Assembly: GCA_036336795.1 (NCBI GenBank)
Contig: JAYZFL010000059.1
Coordinates: 1-44,975, forward strand
Direction: 5' to 3'
DNA from: UBA822 sp036336795
Lineage (GTDB): Bacteria > Gemmatimonadota > Gemmatimonadetes > Longimicrobiales > Gaopeijiaceae
DNA: 44,975 nt
Below the pieces are notes generated by a model that searched no databases, was not told the DNA's origin, and saw only the letters and a program-made list of their open reading frames with translations. The position numbers and the translations under genes were made by a program. Of this stretch, positions 41,061 to 44,975 are shown in pieces (positions within the stretch are counted from its first letter, which is position 1; every line of letters begins with the position of its first letter).

Positions 41061-41171
41061 TCAATCTCCTTTCTTGGACTCTTTCCGGATAGCAGTGAAC
41101 AAGGCCAGAGAAAACCCCCCCCACACGAATCCAAGGATGAGCACCATTGTGAGTACGGTCGAAATCGTCAT
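41061..41171 (-). CDS. MetS-like small subunit of an NSS amino-acid importer (36 residues)
   Basis: This gene is too short for ordinary ORF calling. The ATG at 41171 has CGGAG nine bases upstream and the frame runs 36 codons to a TGA. The product is a single membrane helix (about 5-28: 'VLTMVLILGFVWGGFSLAL') with a basic tail ('RKESKKGD'). The 'VWGG' in a short helix is the signature of MetS, the small subunit that works with MetP, a sodium-coupled NSS transporter for methionine and alanine. No NSS transporter gene is present here, so its partner must be elsewhere. Its codons include an eight-G run (41115-41122 on the plus strand as C) exactly at the VWGG motif. It lies between carB and the lipoprotein gene. 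Confidence 0.7.
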   Translation of the reverse strand: MTISTVLTMVLILGFVWGGFSLALFTAIRKESKKGD

Positions 41172-41241
41172 GGGCGTATTCTCCGTGGGACCGTAGTTGG
41201 ACGCAAGGCTCAGCTGGAGATCCGATACTCAACCGCCCTGG

Positions 41242-41625
41242 TCATCTGAAGATGTTAACAGAGATCGTGGCCAGATTGGCCATCGGCTCGTTTTCACCGT
41301 CCACGGCTTGGAGTGGGATAACGGTAGGCAGGGGTGCGCTCACGTCCTGCACGACCACTGAAAAGTCGAACTGTCCGGGAGCGGAGTTGATCAGGGCAAC
41401 GCGATGAACGTCCGGCTCTGGCTCGGCATGGAATACCCTTGTTTGACCAGCACCTGAGAATCCCTCGATTCCCGAACCTCTGATCTCCAGAACTACAGCA
41501 CCCAAGGGAATCGGTCCCGCCCTGAGTACACCCGAAAGCAGGCCCGGACCCTGTAGCCCCCAATCACAGGAGCTCAGCGTCATCACCATGATTACCACCA
41601 GAGCCTTGGGCACGTATCGCTTCAT
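41242..41625 (-). CDS. Small lipoprotein, unknown function, coupled to M6 protease gene
   Basis: The 127-residue product begins with a lipoprotein signal: basic 'MKRYVPK', hydrophobic stretch and lipobox 'LSSC' (Cys20). The remainder looks like one beta-sandwich, with alternating hydrophobic strands such as 'GAVVLEIRGSGIEGF', 'RVALINSAPGQFDFSVVVQD' (shortened here to 'FDFSVVVQD') and 'LATISVNIF' at the end. I do not recognise a family. Its ATG overlaps the M6 protease stop as ATGA. The protease ends with a dockerin-like segment, so an anchoring or partner role is conceivable, but that is speculation. Confidence 0.7.
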   Translation of the reverse strand: MKRYVPKALVVIMVMTLSSCDWGLQGPGLLSGVLRAGPIPLGAVVLEIRGSGIEGFSGAGQTRVFHAEPEPDVHRVALINSAPGQFDFSVVVQDVSAPLPTVIPLQAVDGENEPMANLATISVNIFR

Positions 41626-44192
41626 CGAGGGATTTCACTCTTTCTAAAGAATCGAATGAAGATCGGGCTCCGAGCAGCTATGAACGTCGCCATAGAATGA
41701 TCCGGATGGGCCAACACCCATGAGCGAAAATCCCCCAGATCATATCCACCGCTTTGGTTACCCTGATGGTCGAGGAAACTCTCCAGAGCGGGATCCGCAG
41801 TACCGACAGCGAGAAAGGGTTCGGCCATGCTCTGTAAACTGGCCAATGGAGGATTCACCGTGAGGTCAATTTCTACCGAGTCCCTCAAGCCGATAGCGTC
41901 TGTCGCCTGCACGTTGATCCGGAAATCGCCAAGGTCCAAAGGAAACCCACTAACCACAGGTTGATTTTCCTCGTGAAAGTCCAGCCCTTCCGGTAAAGCG
42001 CCGACATCCCACCTCACCGGGTTGTTGCCGTTCTCCACCATGAAGGTCATCTCCACAAATTTTGCAGCATTGGCCTCAATCGTCGTCGGAAAGTCGGGAG
42101 ACAACCTGTAGGACAGATCGAACCAGGCCGTGGCGGAATCGGGTTTGCTCAAATTCACGACGACTGGATTGGCCAGACCCGCTAATGTTCCAGTCCATTC
42201 TCGGAAGGAGAAACCGGTGCGAGGATTCACCAACACGCTCACGTCGGTCGAAGCTCGGATCCACCCAACCTCAGCGTCCGGATTGAGATCCACCTGCCCT
42301 GGAATAATTCCCACCACAGGACTCGCCAAAGTGACGTCGAAGCTCGCCTCGGGAGCACCGTAGCTCGCGGTGAGCACCACGTCTTGGAGTCCGGTTTGCC
42401 ATTCGCGGACACGGGACAACCCGTCACTCCAGGCCATAAATCCATAACGAAGACCTGCCCCATACAGCTCTCCCCCACTGGCCTCTAGGAGGTGTGCCTG
42501 AAACGGAGCCGAACTGACATTGAGCACCGGTGTGGCCGAAGATACACCGTCGACACTGAAAACACTCCCGGTGCCACCCAGCCCGTCGGACTGCAGTGAG
42601 AGGTTTTGATACCGTGTGAGTACTCTGAACTGCATCTGATCGCTCACCTGCTGGATATCCAGTAAAGTGACCCCAGCTGCAGTATTGCGGGGAATCCCGG
42701 CCAGGCCATTCAGACCGTTGTGGGTAAAGGCTGATGGCACCGTCCCCGCGCTGAACTGAGTCTGGCCAGAGGAACCCGGATAAGGATCTCCCGCGTCGCC
42801 ACGCTCGTGCTTCTGGGCCAAGTCATTACTGCCATCCGCCTGGCGAAGCCAAACACCCATGCGGTTTGGGTTCGAATTGATGGCTGCCGATTCCCAGGTG
42901 TTCTCTAGCAACTCACTGTCGATCTGCCAAACGAGGAGTCCCGCAGAAAAAATGCCTGCATCGAATCCCAACGCCTGCCGATTTTCGAGGAGATAATAGT
43001 CCCCACTGCCGTCACCTGCATCGATACGAAAGATGTCGCCAGACGTTTCCACCGGGTCAAGACTCAGAACGCCAAACTCTACTCCCCTCGAGAGGATTGT
43101 CACGTCAGCCCAACCGAGTACCTCTTTGCTCCACGCCGTCATGTGACATGGCAACGCAGGGGTTGTTCCGTCACAACCCCATGCACCCGATCCCATGAGC
43201 CCCCAGCGCCCCACTCCACCGTGGTCTGCCCCCGTGCCATAGAGATCGGGAAGACCGAACGCGTGACCAATTTCATGGGCCAAAACGCCGATCTCATTGA
43301 TTTCAGACGAGTCGCAATCCAAGACCGGCTGGACGGTGTAGTCGTCTACTAAGATGTTGCCGCCGTTGGCGGCAGGCGTCGATGTCGAGAACGCCTGTCC
43401 AGCCGATTCGAAGAGAGTCCAGTAGTGGGACCAAATATGATTTCCGCCGCCCGAGGAACACTCCGCACCCGCGGTCGGATGCGTGACCCCCAGAAGATCC
43501 ACATATCCGTCGTCGTCACCGGAGTTGGGTATGCCATCCAGTCCGTCGTTGTCATACCATCCCCAATCAGTATCACCATCGTCAACCGCAGTGAGGAGCT
43601 CCACTATGAACTCACCGACCTGGTCGGTGGGACTCAAACCGTTGCTCGCACCCACTACCTCGGCTTCGGTCAGGGTCGTTTGTACCCAGTTGGACACCTC
43701 CCCAACCAGGGTCACCCGTCCCCCAGAAAGTTCGGAATAGAACTCGGGAATGGTGGCAAAACGGCTGTTGGGACCATCGAAGAACTCATCCTGAACTACC
43801 TCCCTGGTCAGGGGCACACCTGTCCGGGAACCCACGGTAGCTGTGGGAACAACCGGTGTGTCGGAATAGAGCCCAAGAAGGAGAGGGAACTTGAAAGTTC
43901 CCGTGACTGGGCCCTGTGGCCCTGCCTGAATTTTTATGTCCTTCAATGGGTCGCCTCTACGACCAAAGGTTGCGTTGTCAAGGTGGAGCGCAGGGCGCCA
44001 TCCTCGGAGAGGACGATATGCCTGCGGATTTCGACGAATCTCATCGTAATACGCAGCTGGTAGTCGAGTCCCATAGTGCTCGGCAAGCATCTCGACGTCC
44101 TGAGCCCACGTGCTGCTCGGAGCAAGCACTGTGGCAAGTTCCAGCACAGCGGCCGCGCCCCTGAGGATGTTAGAGGTGCGAGTCCCAGCCAT
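41622..44192 (-). CDS. Secreted M6-family metalloprotease with C-terminal repeat and dockerin-like tail
   Basis: The 856-residue protein starts with a signal peptide (about 1-30, 'STWAQ'). The M6 (immune inhibitor A-like) catalytic domain has 'HEIGHAFGLPD' with His306, Glu307 and His310, the zinc-binding HExxH, and 'GLMGSGAWGCDG' nearby. An acidic Asn/Asp/Gly-rich segment before it ('YDNDGLDGIPNSGDDDGY') may bind calcium. Residues about 620-700 look like a Listeria-type bacterial repeat ('FSFREWTGTLAGLANPV'), followed by an Ig/cadherin-like module ('NVQATDAIGLRDS'). The last part has 'DHQGNQSGGYDLGDF' from Asp808, resembling a single dockerin/EF-hand repeat. It probably degrades extracellular protein. 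The lipoprotein gene follows with a four-base overlap. Confidence 0.9.
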   Translation of the reverse strand: MAGTRTSNILRGAAAVLELATVLAPSSTWAQDVEMLAEHYGTRLPAAYYDEIRRNPQAYRPLRGWRPALHLDNATFGRRGDPLKDIKIQAGPQGPVTGTFKFPLLLGLYSDTPVVPTATVGSRTGVPLTREVVQDEFFDGPNSRFATIPEFYSELSGGRVTLVGEVSNWVQTTLTEAEVVGASNGLSPTDQVGEFIVELLTAVDDGDTDWGWYDNDGLDGIPNSGDDDGYVDLLGVTHPTAGAECSSGGGNHIWSHYWTLFESAGQAFSTSTPAANGGNILVDDYTVQPVLDCDSSEINEIGVLAHEIGHAFGLPDLYGTGADHGGVGRWGLMGSGAWGCDGTTPALPCHMTAWSKEVLGWADVTILSRGVEFGVLSLDPVETSGDIFRIDAGDGSGDYYLLENRQALGFDAGIFSAGLLVWQIDSELLENTWESAAINSNPNRMGVWLRQADGSNDLAQKHERGDAGDPYPGSSGQTQFSAGTVPSAFTHNGLNGLAGIPRNTAAGVTLLDIQQVSDQMQFRVLTRYQNLSLQSDGLGGTGSVFSVDGVSSATPVLNVSSAPFQAHLLEASGGELYGAGLRYGFMAWSDGLSRVREWQTGLQDVVLTASYGAPEASFDVTLASPVVGIIPGQVDLNPDAEVGWIRASTDVSVLVNPRTGFSFREWTGTLAGLANPVVVNLSKPDSATAWFDLSYRLSPDFPTTIEANAAKFVEMTFMVENGNNPVRWDVGALPEGLDFHEENQPVVSGFPLDLGDFRINVQATDAIGLRDSVEIDLTVNPPLASLQSMAEPFLAVGTADPALESFLDHQGNQSGGYDLGDFRSWVLAHPDHSMATFIAARSPIFIRFFRKSEIPR

Positions 44193-44358
44193 GGTTTAGT
44201 CGCCTGTCACCGATGAGCAGTGAATAGAGAAAGTGCTACCGCGCAGTTGTTAGAAAGAGCACCGACACGAGAATGGCGGCCAAATCCCATGGAAGTGCAA
44301 CCAAATCAAAGCCAATGTGGTGGTGCTCGAATACCAACGGATCATTGGTTATATAGCA
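44193..44358. other. Intergenic region upstream of the M6 protease gene
   Basis: This 166-base gap holds the protease leader on the minus strand. A small stem, ACCAA (44333-44337) with TTGGT (44345-44349), follows the HD-domain gene's stop but has no clear T-run. No gene or convincing promoter was found. Confidence 0.35.
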
Positions 44359-44937
44359 CTAGCTTCGATCCTCCTCCCGGACCTCCAGTATATGGGCTAT
44401 GGTCCGCATTCCGTCGATCACGTTCTGTATATGCTCGCTGCGCTCGATCCCCAGGAGTTCCACACCACGAGCTACGTCGTTGCGGTTAACGCCGGCAGCA
44501 AACGCCTTGTCCTTCAACTTCTTAGTCACCGACTTAGGAGCCAGGTCGTCGATCCCCGTAGGTCTTACCAGGCAACACGCGTACACCAAGCCCGAAAGCT
44601 CGTCACAAGCGAAGAGGACCCGGTCCAAAAGGGTTTCAGGCTCTACGCCTGTGCGGTCCGGAGCGTGCGCTCGAATCGCTTGCAAAACTTCACTCGGGTA
44701 CCCGAGATCTTCCAGTTCAGCTAGCCCTCGGTGAGGGTGATCGTCCGGGTGTCGCTCCCAATCAAGATCGTGGAGTAGCGCCGCGGTTCCCCAGAGATCC
44801 TCGTCTTCAACGTGTTTTCCCGCGTAATGCCGCACAGCGGCCTCGACCGACAACATGTGCTTACGCAAACCTTGGTTTTGAACCCAGCTCTCCATAAGAG
44901 CCAGCGAAGCAGCTCGTTCCGGGATCACTCCACTCAC
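44359..44937 (-). CDS. HD-domain hydrolase family protein
   Basis: With the GTG at 44937 (AAGGGAG seven bases upstream) the product is 192 residues. It has the HD pattern: 'NLRKHM'-like 'GLRKHMLSVEAAV', 'TAALLHDLDWERHPDDHPHRG' (shortened: 'LLHDLDWERHP') and 'IRAHAPDRTG', with the metal-binding His-Asp pair. Later comes 'LFACDELSGLVYACCLVRP', the typical end of a small HDIG-like family often called a 'hydrolase' or phosphohydrolase. The substrate is unknown. Other starts at 44964 (ATG) and 44928 (GTG) are possible; the first 10 residues from 44964 would be outside the family's conserved part. It is the most distal gene of the window and is separate from the M6 protease gene. Confidence 0.8.
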   Translation of the reverse strand: MSGVIPERAASLALMESWVQNQGLRKHMLSVEAAVRHYAGKHVEDEDLWGTAALLHDLDWERHPDDHPHRGLAELEDLGYPSEVLQAIRAHAPDRTGVEPETLLDRVLFACDELSGLVYACCLVRPTGIDDLAPKSVTKKLKDKAFAAGVNRNDVARGVELLGIERSEHIQNVIDGMRTIAHILEVREEDRS

Positions 44938-44975
44938 GTGCTCTCTCCCTTCTCTTTGGGGCATTACCCCGGTCA

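Noticed and set aside
43425..44063. Plus-strand open frame opposite the M6 protease
   Set aside because: The protease motifs on the minus strand are clear and the plus-strand translation has no recognisable features.

Overview
This window looks like chromosomal core sequence from a Gram-negative (diderm) bacterium. Evidence for an outer membrane is LptF/LptG, a TonB-dependent receptor, a TolC-type channel with a MacA/MacB-like pump, and several lipoproteins. Carboxypeptidase-regulatory-domain secreted proteins, S9 and M24 peptidases, an M6 protease with a dockerin-like tail and a CpxP-like LTxxQ protein together suggest Gemmatimonadota or a close relative. That placement is inference from gene style; no rRNA or other marker phylogeny could be run. 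I see no IS element, phage module, CRISPR array, rRNA or tRNA.

Layout. 1-2486 (+): lptF (cut by the window start) and lptG, LPS export permeases. 2494-3381 (-): a DapF-fold protein whose two catalytic cysteines are both serine. 3503-9232 (+): a SAM-II-type riboswitch, metH, and a translationally coupled homocysteine methyltransferase-MTHFR fusion, forming a methionine/one-carbon operon. 9250-13650 (-): S9 peptidase, aminopeptidase P and a second, stand-alone MTHFR-like protein. 13925-17937 (+): a secreted carboxypeptidase-regulatory-domain protein and a TonB-dependent receptor. 17980-18966 (-): a phosphodiester glycosidase-family lipoprotein. 19074-23363 (-): ABC ATPase, ABC permease fused to a CPBP protease, threonine synthase and a small membrane protein, all overlapping. 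23676-29879 (-): a seven-gene operon of ECF sigma factor, membrane anti-sigma candidate, CpxP-like protein, TolC, LolD/MacB-type ATPase, MacA-type adaptor and FtsX/MacB-type permease. 30008-44937 (-): a run of mostly housekeeping genes: an unknown protein, HNH nuclease, PriA, M24 peptidase, methyltransferase, variant CcmH, class II HDAC-like deacetylase, CarB, a 36-residue MetS-like transporter subunit, a small lipoprotein, M6 protease and an HD-domain protein.

How the genes work together. The best regulatory signal is the pseudoknotted SAM-II element before metH. Its two pseudoknot helices are preserved by base changes relative to the SAM-II fold as I remember it, and downstream hairpins could control the metH ribosome binding site. 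Methionine supply is a theme: metH, a second homocysteine methyltransferase, two MTHFR-type domains and a MetS-like importer subunit. The second theme is envelope homeostasis: the ECF-controlled efflux operon, LptFG and the sodium-efflux-like ABC/CPBP fusion. The most unusual proteins are the Ser/Ser DapF homologue, the CcmH with a shifted cysteine pair and the MacA adaptor with an insertion of about 150 residues.
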